DNA from: Zoogloeaceae bacterium
Lineage (GTDB): Bacteria > Pseudomonadota > Gammaproteobacteria > Burkholderiales > Rhodocyclaceae
Length of the DNA: 37,990 nt
Direction: 5' to 3'
Assembly: GCA_016791025.1 (NCBI GenBank)
Contig: JAEUNX010000071.1
Span: 1-37,990, forward strand
A program made the translations under genes and the position numbers. Below, in pieces: positions 30,475 to 37,990 of the stretch. The notes under the pieces were generated by a model. The model did not search any database and was not told the origin of the DNA. It saw nothing but the letters and a program-made list of their open reading frames with translations. The stretch's first letter is position 1. Every line of letters begins with the position of its first letter.

Positions 30475-32295
30475 TCAGGACGTTCCAGCGCGACTGAGAG
30501 CGGCGCGAAGGGTCGTCGCAAATCGATCCGACGGCGTGAATCCCACCACCCGCAGGTGGGGAAGCTCAGCGCCTTCGGGGGAAAAGAAGAGGATCCCGGG
30601 TGGTCCGAAGAGGCCAAAGCGGGCCAGGAGCGCCTTGTCGGCCTCCGAATTGGCCGTCACATCCGCCTTCAGGAGGAGAAAGTTCGCCATTTGGGCGGCC
30701 ACCACCGGGTCGCTGAAGGTGAAGCGCTCCATCTCCTTGCAGGACACGCACCAGTCGGCATAAAAGTCGAGGAGCACCGGGCGGGAGCTCGCCGCCAGGC
30801 GGGCGTCGAGCTCCGCGAGGTTGCGCACCGGCTCGAACGAGGGCGTCACGGGTGCGGCGGCCTGGGCGCGCCACCCCGCCAGGGGCTGGAGCGGATCGCG
30901 GCCGCCGGCAGCCGCGCCCACCAGCAGGGCCGCGCCCCATAGCAGTGCCACCACGCCGCAGGCCTTGCGAAAGCGCTGGCCGCCACTCGCATGGACCGGC
31001 AGGGGGTCCAGGGCGTGGAGGTAGATGCCGGAAAAGATCAGCAGGATCGCCCAGCCGGCCATCACCGCGATGGGCGGAATCACCGGCGTCACCATCCACA
31101 GCGCCACCGCCAGCATGATCACGCCGAAGGCCTGCTTTACGCCTTCCATCCAGGGCCCAGAATGGGGCAACAGGGACCGGGTGGCCACGCCGGCGACGAT
31201 CAGCGGGACCCCCATCCCCAGGGCCAGGGTGAAGAGGGCCGAGCCGCCGAGGACGGCGTTGCCGCTCTTGGCGATGTAGAGCAGCGCACCGGCCAGGGGC
31301 GCGGCCATGCACGGGCCGACGATGAGGGCCGAGAGGACACCCATGAACGCCACGCTGCCGAACCGGCCGCCGGACTGGTGACTGGCGACGTCCGAAAGGC
31401 GGCTTTGCAGGGCGCTGGGCAACTGGAGTTCGTAGAAGCCGAACATCGCCAAGGCGAGGGCGACGAAGATCAGCGCGAACCCCCCCAGGACCCATACGTT
31501 CTGCAGGGCCGAAGCCAGCAGCGTCCCGGACAGGCCGGCGGCGACCCCGGCCAAGGCGTAGGTGATGGCCATCCCGAGCACGTAGGCGAGGGAGAGGGCG
31601 AAGGCCCGGCCCCGGCTGATGTGGTGGCCGTGGCCGACGATGATTCCGGAGAGGATGGGAATCATCGGAAAGGTGCACGGCGTGAAAGCCATCAGGAGCC
31701 CAAAGCCGAAGAAGCTCGCCAGCACCAGGGGCAAGCTGCCCTGCTGGAGGATTTGGGCGATGCGGGACGTCTCATCCTGGGGGGGCACCGGGTTCGGCTC
31801 CGCCACGCCCGAGGTGGGGGCTGGACGGGAGAGGGCCTGGGCGAGGAAGCCGCCTCCAGCGGGAGCGGCGCTGCTGGCGGTGAGATTCACCCGCCGGGTC
31901 TGGGGGGTGGGGGGGTAGCACACGCCCAGGTCGGCGCAGCCCTGGCTCACCACCGTCAGGTCGAACTCGGCGGTCCCCGGCGGGGCTTTCACGGGCAGGG
32001 TGAAGCGCAATTCGCCGCGATAGATGTCCACCTGCCCGAAGAAGGGGTCCTGCTTGGGCTGGCCCGCCGGAAGGTTGGCCGGGCCGGGTTCGACCGCTTC
32101 CGGCTCGGCGCGAAAGCGGAATTTGTCCTTGTAGAGGTAGTAGCCCTCGGTGATGGGGATGCGGACCTCCACTGTGGTGGGATCCACCGCGCGCACGGCG
32201 AGGGGATAGGCCTGCTCCGGCGGCAAGGGCTCGTCGACCCCATGGGCGGCGAAGGGTAGGAAGAAGGCGACGAGGAGGATGAGGAAGCGATTCAT
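30475..32295 (-). CDS. dsbD: Thiol:disulfide interchange protein DsbD
   Basis: DsbD carries electrons from cytosolic thioredoxin across the inner membrane to periplasmic DsbC and CcmG. The 606-residue protein has all three redox modules: a periplasmic alpha domain after the signal peptide with C120 and C126 (GCADLGVC), a membrane core of eight or so helices with C207 (FTPCTFPM) and C329 (VGPCMAAP), and a C-terminal thioredoxin domain with C516 and C519 (DWCVSC). It is downstream of cutA by 30 bp, the same order as in E. coli. With ccmG at 997 it forms the reducing path for cytochrome c maturation. Confidence 0.96.
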   Translation of the reverse strand: MNRFLILLVAFFLPFAAHGVDEPLPPEQAYPLAVRAVDPTTVEVRIPITEGYYLYKDKFRFRAEPEAVEPGPANLPAGQPKQDPFFGQVDIYRGELRFTLPVKAPPGTAEFDLTVVSQGCADLGVCYPPTPQTRRVNLTASSAAPAGGGFLAQALSRPAPTSGVAEPNPVPPQDETSRIAQILQQGSLPLVLASFFGFGLLMAFTPCTFPMIPILSGIIVGHGHHISRGRAFALSLAYVLGMAITYALAGVAAGLSGTLLASALQNVWVLGGFALIFVALALAMFGFYELQLPSALQSRLSDVASHQSGGRFGSVAFMGVLSALIVGPCMAAPLAGALLYIAKSGNAVLGGSALFTLALGMGVPLIVAGVATRSLLPHSGPWMEGVKQAFGVIMLAVALWMVTPVIPPIAVMAGWAILLIFSGIYLHALDPLPVHASGGQRFRKACGVVALLWGAALLVGAAAGGRDPLQPLAGWRAQAAAPVTPSFEPVRNLAELDARLAASSRPVLLDFYADWCVSCKEMERFTFSDPVVAAQMANFLLLKADVTANSEADKALLARFGLFGPPGILFFSPEGAELPHLRVVGFTPSDRFATTLRAALSRAGTS

Positions 32296-32325
32296 CGGAG
32301 GAGGGGGACTTGGGCCCGTCTTGGA

Positions 32326-32652
32326 TCAGGGCTGGACTTGGGTTTCGCCGGCGACCCAGGCCAGATAGTCGGGCAGGCCGTGCTCGATTCCGACCGCGAT
32401 CAGCTCCGGGAGTTCGTAGGGATGGAGCGCGCGCAGGGCCGCTTCCAGTTCCGGGTAGCGCGCAGCCGTGGTCTTGATGAGCAGGGGAATCTCTTCCGCC
32501 TCCTCGACAGCCCCGTTCCAGCGATAGGTGGACCGGCACGGAGCAAGCTGATTCACGCAGGCGGCAAGGCGATGCGCTACTAGGTGGCGAGCGATCTGCC
32601 CGGCGACTTCGACGTCGGGGGCGTTGGTCAGCACCAGGAGGGCGTCGCTCAT
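32326..32652 (-). CDS. cutA: Divalent-cation tolerance protein CutA
   Basis: A 108-residue trimeric ferredoxin-like protein. Family blocks: LAACVNQLAPCRSTYRWNG, EEAEEIPLLIKTT, and the C-terminal HPYELPELIAVGI. E. coli CutA was linked to copper tolerance, mainly through the neighbouring dsbD; its role remains unclear. The gene lies just before dsbD and just after the ABC permease gene (10 bp), so the group is likely one transcript. Confidence 0.93.
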   Translation of the reverse strand: MSDALLVLTNAPDVEVAGQIARHLVAHRLAACVNQLAPCRSTYRWNGAVEEAEEIPLLIKTTAARYPELEAALRALHPYELPELIAVGIEHGLPDYLAWVAGETQVQP

Positions 32653-32662
32653 GGCGGGATCC

Positions 32663-33463
32663 TCATTTCATTAGGCGTCGTCGGGTCAGCGCCAGGGCTA
32701 GCCAGAAGCCGACGACCCCATAGCCCGCCAGGGCGGCCAGATGCAGCACCGGCGACGGAATCTCCCCGCCCAGGAGGATGGGGCGGGCCAGCACGACCGC
32801 ATGGGTCAGGGGTAGCCAGGCCGCCACCGCGGCCAAGCCGGGCGGCAACTGCTCGGCGGGAAAAAACACTCCGGACAGCAACGTCATCGGCGTGATGAAC
32901 AGGGTGAAGTAGTACATGAAGAAATCGTAGTTCGGCGCCAGGGCGGTCATGATGAGCCCCAACCCCGCGAAGGCCAGGCTCGCGAGAAAGATCAGGGGGA
33001 TGATCCACAGCGCCTGCCAGGATTGCGCCAAGCCAAAGGCCCCCACTACCGCCAGCACCGCGAGCCCGGAAAGCAGGGCCTTGGAGGCAGCCCACACCAG
33101 TTCGGCGAACACGATGTCGTCCAACTCGACCGGGGCGTTCATGATGGCCTCCCAGGTTTTCTGGACGTGCATGCGGGAGAAGCCTGAGTACAGCACCTCG
33201 AAGGTGGCGCTGTTCATCGCCGAATAGCACAGGGTTCCCGCGGCGAGGAAGGCGATGTAGGACACCCCACCCACCTCCGGCACCAGGGCGCCGATGCCGA
33301 AGCCGAGACCGAACATGTAGATCACCGGGTCGGCGAGGTTGCCGAGCGTGGAAGGCAGGGCGAGCTTGCGCCAGACCAGGAAATTGCGCCGCCAGACCGC
33401 GGCGAAGCGCCAGGAGATCCGCGGCAGGCGCCAGATGGAAGGGATTTCGACGGGCGAGTCCAT
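32663..33463 (-). CDS. ABC-2 type transport permease (NodJ-like)
   Basis: An inner membrane permease of 266 residues with six hydrophobic helices and the ABC-2 permease sequence pattern: RRNFLVWRKL at the N-terminus, GLGFGIGALV, HVQKTWEAIMNAPV and the helix pair ending TLLSGVFFPAEQLP. The last of these is typical of NodJ/YadH exporters. It starts at ATG 33463, 2 bp after its ATPase partner's stop, and a much longer frame that runs through the ATPase gene is rejected. The substrate is unknown; members export polysaccharides, oligosaccharides or drugs. Confidence 0.88.
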   Translation of the reverse strand: MDSPVEIPSIWRLPRISWRFAAVWRRNFLVWRKLALPSTLGNLADPVIYMFGLGFGIGALVPEVGGVSYIAFLAAGTLCYSAMNSATFEVLYSGFSRMHVQKTWEAIMNAPVELDDIVFAELVWAASKALLSGLAVLAVVGAFGLAQSWQALWIIPLIFLASLAFAGLGLIMTALAPNYDFFMYYFTLFITPMTLLSGVFFPAEQLPPGLAAVAAWLPLTHAVVLARPILLGGEIPSPVLHLAALAGYGVVGFWLALALTRRRLMK

Positions 33464-33465
33464 GG

Positions 33466-34401
33466 TCAGTCCCGCAACTCGCGGCCGGTGAGCTTGAGGA
33501 ACACGTCCTCCAGATTGGCCGGCCGGTGGAGATAACGCAGGTCCGGTTCTCCCGCCAGGTGGGCCAGGAGCGGCGCCGGATCCTCGGCGTAGCAAAAGGC
33601 CGTCTCGCCGCTCACCTCGAAGCGCCGGCAGACTCCCTGGGCGTGGGCGGCCGCCCAGGCCGGTGCGCCCTGGCCCCGCCAGTCGCCAAACACTTCCACG
33701 ACCTGGGGCTCGATGTGGGCGGCAATCACCTCCCGCGGCGTGCCGGTGGCCAGGATGCGACCGGCGTCCATGATGGCCAGGCGACTGGCCAGGCGTTCGG
33801 CCTCGTCCATGAAATGGGTGGTCAGCAGGACTGTGGTGCCCTCGCTGGCGAGGCGACGCAGCCGCTCCCAGATCAGGTGGCGGGCCTGGGGGTCGAGCCC
33901 CGTCGTCGGTTCGTCCAGCACCAGGAGTTCCGGCTGATTGACCAGCGCCCGGGCGAGGGTGAGGCGCCGTTTCATGCCCCCCGAGAGGGCGGGAACCTTG
34001 GTGTCGGCCTTGCCCTCTAGGCTGGCGAAGGCGAGGAGGTCCGGAATACGCGCTTCCAGGGCTGCATCGCCGAGGCCGAAATAGCGGCCGTAGATGCGGA
34101 GGTTTTCGGCGCAGGTGAAGTCCGGGTCGAGGTTGTCCATCTGGGGCACCACGCCCACCCGCTCCCGCGCCGCCCGGGCTTCCCGGGGTACCGGCCGGCC
34201 GCAGAGTTGGATCCGGCCGGCGCTGGGCGTGGTGAGGCCCAGGGCGCACCGCAGGGTGGTGGTCTTCCCGGCACCGTTGGGCCCAAGGAGAGCGAAGCAT
34301 TCGCCCGGGGAAAGGCGCAGATCCAGCCCGGCCACTACTTCCCTTGCCGACGCACCCTGGCCAAAGCGCTTGCGCAGACCCTCGATGACCAGCGGGCTCA
34401 A
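33466..34401 (-). CDS. ABC transporter ATP-binding protein (NodI-like)
   Basis: The ATPase of the exporter, 311 residues. Visible: Walker [10 protein letters not shown], signature [10 protein letters not shown], Walker [14 protein letters not shown], and the H-loop [11 protein letters not shown]. The extra C-terminal domain of about 80 residues ending in [17 protein letters not shown] is usual for DrrA/NodI-type ATPases. Start: TTG 34401 overlaps the stop of the GST gene as TTGA, giving a normal N-terminus ([14 protein letters not shown]); upstream frame sequence is the GST gene out of frame. The permease gene follows. Confidence 0.88.
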   Translation of the reverse strand: MSPLVIEGLRKRFGQGASAREVVAGLDLRLSPGECFALLGPNGAGKTTTLRCALGLTTPSAGRIQLCGRPVPREARAARERVGVVPQMDNLDPDFTCAENLRIYGRYFGLGDAALEARIPDLLAFASLEGKADTKVPALSGGMKRRLTLARALVNQPELLVLDEPTTGLDPQARHLIWERLRRLASEGTTVLLTTHFMDEAERLASRLAIMDAGRILATGTPREVIAAHIEPQVVEVFGDWRGQGAPAWAAAHAQGVCRRFEVSGETAFCYAEDPAPLLAHLAGEPDLRYLHRPANLEDVFLKLTGRELRD

Positions 34402-35006
34402 GCGGCCGGGGGCACGGTGGTGGCGAAGCTTGGCCGGGCGAACAGGCGCCGGGCCAGGGCGGCGAGGGTTGGGCAAGAGGCCCGCCAATCGAGTCCGGCG
34501 AAGCGGAAATCAAGGTAGCCGAGGGCGCAGCCAGCCGCCACGTCCCCCAGGGTCAGCGTTTCGCCGGCCAGGCCTTCGCTGCGCAGTGCGCGAACCTCCA
34601 GGGCAGCCAGGCCCCGGGCGACCTTGTCCATCTGGCGGGAGAGGCCGGCGCCATCCTGCTGGGCCGGTGGGCGCTTCGCCTCGAGAAAATGGGCAACCGC
34701 CGCATCGATGATGCCGTCGGCCAGCGCCTCCGTTTGACGCACCGTCAGGGCGTCCATCGTGGCGAGGGGGATCAGCGGGGGGCCTGCCAGGGTGTCGAGA
34801 TAGCCCGCCACCACGGGGGAGTCGAACCACACCCGGCCATCGTCGGCCTCCAGGGCGGGGACTTTGCCCAGGGGGTTGTAATCCGGCACGTGGGTGTCGG
34901 CGTTCCAGGGAATATCCACCACCAATTCGTAGGGGAGCTGCTTTTCGGCCAGGATTACCCGGATCTTGCGGGCGTAGGGGCTGGTGAGGGAGGCGATCAA
35001 CTTCAT
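34398..35006 (-). CDS. yibF: YibF-like glutathione S-transferase
   Basis: A 202-residue cytosolic GST. The thioredoxin-like N-terminal domain contains [15 protein letters not shown] (Ser in the active-site region) and [10 protein letters not shown] with the cis-Pro; [11 protein letters not shown] is the glutathione-binding ESxxI-type motif. The C-terminal domain has [12 protein letters not shown] and [12 protein letters not shown], which I recognise from E. coli YibF. YibF's physiological substrate is unknown. The stop overlaps the ABC ATPase start; the gene begins 10 bp after the alpha/beta hydrolase stop. Confidence 0.87.
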   Translation of the reverse strand: MKLIASLTSPYARKIRVILAEKQLPYELVVDIPWNADTHVPDYNPLGKVPALEADDGRVWFDSPVVAGYLDTLAGPPLIPLATMDALTVRQTEALADGIIDAAVAHFLEAKRPPAQQDGAGLSRQMDKVARGLAALEVRALRSEGLAGETLTLGDVAAGCALGYLDFRFAGLDWRASCPTLAALARRLFARPSFATTVPPAA

Positions 35007-35016
35007 AGCGGGGCTC

Positions 35017-35664
35017 TCACAAGGGTTGCCAGAGGCGCAGCATCTGATCGCGGATGAGATGCAGCTTGCCGTGGAAGAAATGGTCCGCGCCGGGGATCAC
35101 CACCACCGGTAGGTCCTGGGGCCGCGCCCAATCCAGCACATTGGCCAGGGCCACGGTTTCGTCCAGTTCGCCGTGGATGACGAGGGTGTCGGCGGGCACC
35201 GGCTCTGTCACGTAACTGCGCGCACCGGTGACCTGGCCCGCCGCCGTTCCGACCAGCACCATGCGGTTCACGGGGGTCATGCCTTCGGCAAGGCGCTTCG
35301 CCACCCGGGTTTGGACGAAGGCGCCGAAGGAGAAGCCGCCAATGGCCAGGGGTAGGGCGCCCCAGCGGGACTGGGCCCAGGCCACCACAGCCAGCATGTC
35401 CTCGGTCTCGGCGATGCCGTGGTCGTGGGTGCCGGCGCTCTGGCCGACGCCGCGAAAATTGGGGCGCAAGGCCACGTAGCCCAGGTCGCGGAAGGTGCGC
35501 GCCAGGGTGTGGGCGATCTTGTTGGTGTTGGCGCCGCCAAACAAGGGGTGGGGATGGGCCACCAGGGCGATGCCCTTCACGGTTGCCGGCGCATCGATCA
35601 GGAGCTCCAGGGTGCCGTCGGGGCCGGTGACGAGGGCGGACTCGGCGGGTGGGGGGCGGGTCAT
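35017..35664 (-). CDS. Alpha/beta hydrolase (dienelactone hydrolase-like)
   Basis: A short alpha/beta hydrolase of 215 residues without a lid domain. Triad: S112 in G-G-F-S-F-G, D168 in GELDET and H195 in GADHFF. The opening ALVAHPHPLFGGANTNK and RPNFRGVGQSAG-type blocks are those of a widespread bacterial family annotated as alpha/beta hydrolases, without known substrate. The start at 35664 follows the ferredoxin stop by 14 bp; the long upstream frame is out-of-frame ferredoxin sequence. It is linked to GST and the exporter by tight spacing. Confidence 0.85.
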   Translation of the reverse strand: MTRPPPAESALVTGPDGTLELLIDAPATVKGIALVAHPHPLFGGANTNKIAHTLARTFRDLGYVALRPNFRGVGQSAGTHDHGIAETEDMLAVVAWAQSRWGALPLAIGGFSFGAFVQTRVAKRLAEGMTPVNRMVLVGTAAGQVTGARSYVTEPVPADTLVIHGELDETVALANVLDWARPQDLPVVVIPGADHFFHGKLHLIRDQMLRLWQPL

Positions 35665-35678
35665 CGTCGTCGGACTCG

Positions 35679-35987
35679 TCAGATCTTGAGGCGTTCCACG
35701 ACCCGGCCATGGACCAAGTGCTCGCGGATGATTTCGTCGATGTCCTCTTGATCCACGTAGTGGTACCAGGTCTCGTCCGGATACACCACCAATACCGGGC
35801 CCTCGTCGCAGCGGTCGAGGCAGCCTGCCTTGTTGATGCGGATCTGGCCCTTGCCCTTGAGGCCCAGGGCGGAGATGCGCTCCTTGGCGTAGGCCTGCAT
35901 GGCGCTCGCATGGTGATCGTTGCAACAGGCTTCGCCTTCTGCCCGCTGGTTGGTACAGAAGAAAACGTGGTGCTTGTAGTAGCTCAT
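35679..35987 (-). CDS. Thioredoxin-like [2Fe-2S] ferredoxin
   Basis: A 102-residue protein of the thioredoxin-like ferredoxin fold (Azotobacter FeSII / NuoE-related type). Cluster ligands are probably C11, C21 or C22, C56 and C60 (FFCTNQ, ACC, GCLDRCDEGP). The first two are spaced 10 apart and the last two 4 apart, as expected. Such proteins carry one electron; the partner is unknown. The gene lies between the VanZ-like gene and the hydrolase, all on one strand. Confidence 0.88.
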   Translation of the reverse strand: MSYYKHHVFFCTNQRAEGEACCNDHHASAMQAYAKERISALGLKGKGQIRINKAGCLDRCDEGPVLVVYPDETWYHYVDQEDIDEIIREHLVHGRVVERLKI

Positions 35988-36015
35988 GGCGGATCCGGTT
36001 CCGGGAAGTTACGAA

Positions 36016-37110
36016 TTATAGGGGCCGGTCGGGGCGGCTGGCCGTTTGCTCCGCCGTTTTACGCCCGAGGGCGGACAGATGGGCCAGGGCGAGGAAGGGC
36101 CAAAGGGCGCCGACCAGCTGGGTGACCCCATGGAAATTCAGGAAATGCCCTTCACGGATCAGACTGCCGACTTCCTGGTAGGGGCTCTCCGGCATCAGAT
36201 TCGCCAGGGCGGTGGCGGCCAACACGGCGAGGCTGGCGGCGCTTCCTCGCCAGGTGGCTGGCAAGCACAAGGTCAGGGCGAACATCAATAGCCCCACCCA
36301 GGCTCCGACGCTGGCGCCCGGGGTGGCCCAGTGGAGGGGGTCGCCCGGGATGAAGAAGCTTGCCGTGGCCAGCCCCTTGGCCCCCACCCCTGCCAGGATC
36401 AGCGTCAGGAGGGCGCCATAGCCAGGCCGACGCATGGTCTGACGTGCCACAAGGCCCACTGCGACGAGGCTGGTGGCCGTTACCGCCGCTTCCACCCGCA
36501 TGAAGCGCTCGGGATCGAAAGGCAGCGGCGGAGGCAGGTGGAGCAGGCTGCGAAGGTCCCCCGAGGCGAAGAGCGAGGCTTCCGGTGACAACTGGGAGAG
36601 GATCCAAAGGCCCATGAGGACCAGTCCCAGGTCGCCCCGGGGGCCGGGAAGGATCCGCCGCTGGCGCCAGCGATGAAGGCCGCCGCGCCGGGCAAAGAGC
36701 CGCGGCCCCCAGATCACGCCGGCCAGCGCACCGAGGAAGCCCCCCAGACTGTTGCAGCCAAGATCCACGTTCGACGCGACCCGGGTGGGGAGGAAGTTCT
36801 GCAGAGTCTCGAGGCCGAAGCTCAAAAGGGCGCCAAACAGCGTGACAGCAAGCACCGCCCAGCCGGCCCGCACTTTCTCGCCGGCCACAGGCGCGAGGAA
36901 GAACCCCAGCGGCAGGAAGCCCAGCACGTTGAAGCTGAGGTCGAGCCCGGTGTAGTAACGGGGCCAGGGCGCGGCCAGGTAATCCAGCACCGGCAGGCCT
37001 GGCATCCGCCAGCCAGTGAAGGGATTCAGGCAGGCATAGACGATCAGCAGGGCGTAGGCGACCCCGAGATGGCGCGGCAGGGCGGAGATGGCGCGGGGGG
37101 AAGTCACCAT
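36016..37110 (-). CDS. VanZ-like integral membrane protein
   Basis: A 364-residue membrane protein with about nine or ten predicted helices. The first third is a VanZ-like domain: LDLSFNVLGFLPLGFFLAPV, then GLETLQNFLPTRVASNVDLGCNSLGGFLGAL, the typical E-x-x-Q-x-x-L-P-x-R-x-x-S-x-x-D motif. The rest is additional membrane helices not recognised by me. VanZ confers low-level teicoplanin resistance in its original host; in Gram-negative bacteria the role is unknown. No Shine-Dalgarno sequence is evident at the ATG. It is 28 bp from the ferredoxin gene and 58 bp from the LysM gene upstream. Confidence 0.85.
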   Translation of the reverse strand: MVTSPRAISALPRHLGVAYALLIVYACLNPFTGWRMPGLPVLDYLAAPWPRYYTGLDLSFNVLGFLPLGFFLAPVAGEKVRAGWAVLAVTLFGALLSFGLETLQNFLPTRVASNVDLGCNSLGGFLGALAGVIWGPRLFARRGGLHRWRQRRILPGPRGDLGLVLMGLWILSQLSPEASLFASGDLRSLLHLPPPLPFDPERFMRVEAAVTATSLVAVGLVARQTMRRPGYGALLTLILAGVGAKGLATASFFIPGDPLHWATPGASVGAWVGLLMFALTLCLPATWRGSAASLAVLAATALANLMPESPYQEVGSLIREGHFLNFHGVTQLVGALWPFLALAHLSALGRKTAEQTASRPDRPL

Positions 37111-37168
37111 GCGGCGAAATTCGGCGGCGAAACCCCGATTCTAGCGGAGGCGCTTGCCCAGGCATGCC

Positions 37169-37990
37169 TCAGAGGGGCGGGAGGGTCAGGCGCTGGCCGG
37201 CTTTCAGACGGTCGGGGTCGGCGAGGGCGGCGCGATTCGCGGCATGAAATTCGGGCCAGCGGGTCGGATCTCCCAGGTAGCGGGCCGACAAGGACCACAG
37301 GGTATCCCCGCGCTGGACGGTGATGCTCCCCGTGCCGCGGCTCGGCAGCGTGAGGCGCTGGCCGGGGACCAGGCGGTCGGGGTTCGGGAGACGCGCTGCG
37401 TTGGCAGCGTGGATGACCGGCCATTGGCGCGGGTCACCAAAGTGCCGCGCCGCGATGGACCACAGGGTGTCACCGCCGCGCACCACGTAGGTCCAGGTGA
37501 GGGGCGCGGGGCCCGGCGGGCGGGGGGCGCCTTGTTCTTCAATCGTGTTGTGCAACTGGGCGGCCAACTCTTCGAGGAGCTTCAGGCCCGGGTGATTCGG
37601 GGCGAGGGCCTGCAGCAGCTTGATCGCTTCCGCGCCGTTGTCGAACGCGCCGGACAGGATCGCCTCGCGGCCACGCTCGTAGAGGCTGTTGGCCAGGGCC
37701 GACTGTTGCGCCGCGTTCAGGGGCGGGATCTGCCCGGCGGCCTGGCGGGCGAGCAGGTCGCGGGTGAAGGCGAGGCCCGGCTTGGGGTCGGGTGCAGCAA
37801 GGAGGTCGATTGCCCGAGCCACTTCGGCAGGCTGGGCCGGCTGGGGGGTGGGGGCCGTGACGACGCCACCTGGCGACTGGGACGGTAGTTCCACCGATCC
37901 CTGTCGCGGCGCCAACAACCAGACCCCGACCCCAGCGGCGACCAGGATGCCCAATGCCGCCCAGCCCAGCCCGCCGCGCCGCCGGGGCGC
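37169..37990 (-). CDS. Membrane-anchored LysM protein (partial at right edge)
   Basis: The frame is open to the right edge of the window, so the start is missing. Reading from the edge, an Arg-rich stretch precedes a membrane helix (LGWAALGILVAAGVGVWLLA), then a Pro/Gln linker, a helical region (about 60 residues resembling a TPR-like repeat, LLARQAAGQIPPL through LLQALAPNHPGLKLLEEL), and two C-terminal LysM domains starting YVVRGGDTLWSIA and ITVQRGDTLWSLSA. LysM binds N-acetylglucosamine in peptidoglycan, so this is an inner membrane protein reaching into the murein. A TTG at 37954 could be mistaken for the start but would cut off the charged flank. The full length is unknown. Confidence 0.85.
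   Translation of the reverse strand, partial: APRRRGGLGWAALGILVAAGVGVWLLAPRQGSVELPSQSPGGVVTAPTPQPAQPAEVARAIDLLAAPDPKPGLAFTRDLLARQAAGQIPPLNAAQQSALANSLYERGREAILSGAFDNGAEAIKLLQALAPNHPGLKLLEELAAQLHNTIEEQGAPRPPGPAPLTWTYVVRGGDTLWSIAARHFGDPRQWPVIHAANAARLPNPDRLVPGQRLTLPSRGTGSITVQRGDTLWSLSARYLGDPTRWPEFHAANRAALADPDRLKAGQRLTLPPL

Noticed and set aside
30991..32259. 422-codon plus-strand frame opposite dsbD
   Set aside because: Composition is repetitive (Gly, Gln, Arg, Asp) as expected for an antisense frame of a membrane protein gene.
1..37990. CRISPR arrays, insertion sequences, prophage, toxin-antitoxin or restriction genes
   Set aside because: None seen: no regularly spaced repeats, no transposase or integrase sequence, and gene content is core-like throughout.

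Overview
The window is about 38 kb of GC-rich, densely coded bacterial chromosome. Gene content and order point to a betaproteobacterium, perhaps near Rhodocyclales or Nitrosomonadales. Pointers are the lptB-rpoN-hpf-ptsN-hprK string with an HPr kinase, the recX-recA-pncC-pgpA-thiL-nusB-ribH-ribBA-ribE string, a system I (Ccm) cytochrome c maturation cluster, and homologues of complex I accessory factors. The lineage is inferred from gene content only; no rRNA or tRNA gene is visible. No insertion sequence, prophage, integrase or CRISPR array was seen.

Layout. (1) 1-3315, plus: the end of a ccm operon (ccmF 3' half, ccmG, ccmH, ccmI). (2) 3312-4588, minus: a MenA/UbiA-type prenyltransferase and a small cupin, divergent from (3) 4737-5578, plus: HU and a MaoC/PhaJ-type hydratase, each followed by a clear intrinsic terminator. 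(4) 5643-6236, minus: 5-formyl-THF cyclo-ligase, divergent from (5) 6278-12331, plus: soluble lytic transglycosylase, an NDUFA9-like SDR, CCA-adding enzyme and a PBP1C-like glycosyltransferase. (6) 12479-17518: an alpha/beta hydrolase, a 64-residue orphan, a MidA-type methyltransferase (minus), pteridine reductase, TtcA and a cyclase-like/FHA protein. (7) 17519-17919: the only gene-free stretch over 300 bp, with some inverted-repeat structure. (8) 17920-28648, minus: psiF with its own promoter, then fourteen contiguous genes, read from ribE down to hprK. (9) 28839-30389, plus: two lipoproteins (Sel1-repeat and CsgG-like) ending at a bidirectional terminator. (10) 30475-37990, minus: LysM protein (cut by the window edge), VanZ-like protein, 2Fe-2S ferredoxin, alpha/beta hydrolase, YibF-like GST, an ABC exporter pair, cutA and dsbD.

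How they work together. Most genes are housekeeping: haem attachment to cytochromes (Ccm, with DsbD as reductant supplier), quinone and complex I support, murein turnover, tRNA maturation and thiolation, folate/pterin recycling, riboflavin and thiamine cofactors, recombination, and the sigma-54/nitrogen-PTS regulatory block. Translational coupling is common: ccmH/ccmI GTGA, ribH/nusB ATGA, GST/ABC TTGA, recX/lptB 14 bp and ptsN/hprK 32 bp overlaps.

The main surprises are proteins that keep a fold but appear to have lost a catalytic site: a PBP1C-like protein without a recognisable transpeptidase serine, a CCA-adding enzyme without HD-domain ligands, a cyclase-like domain fused to FHA, and a RibBA whose GTP cyclohydrolase II half lacks the zinc cysteines. 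I did not find a convincing new multi-gene system.
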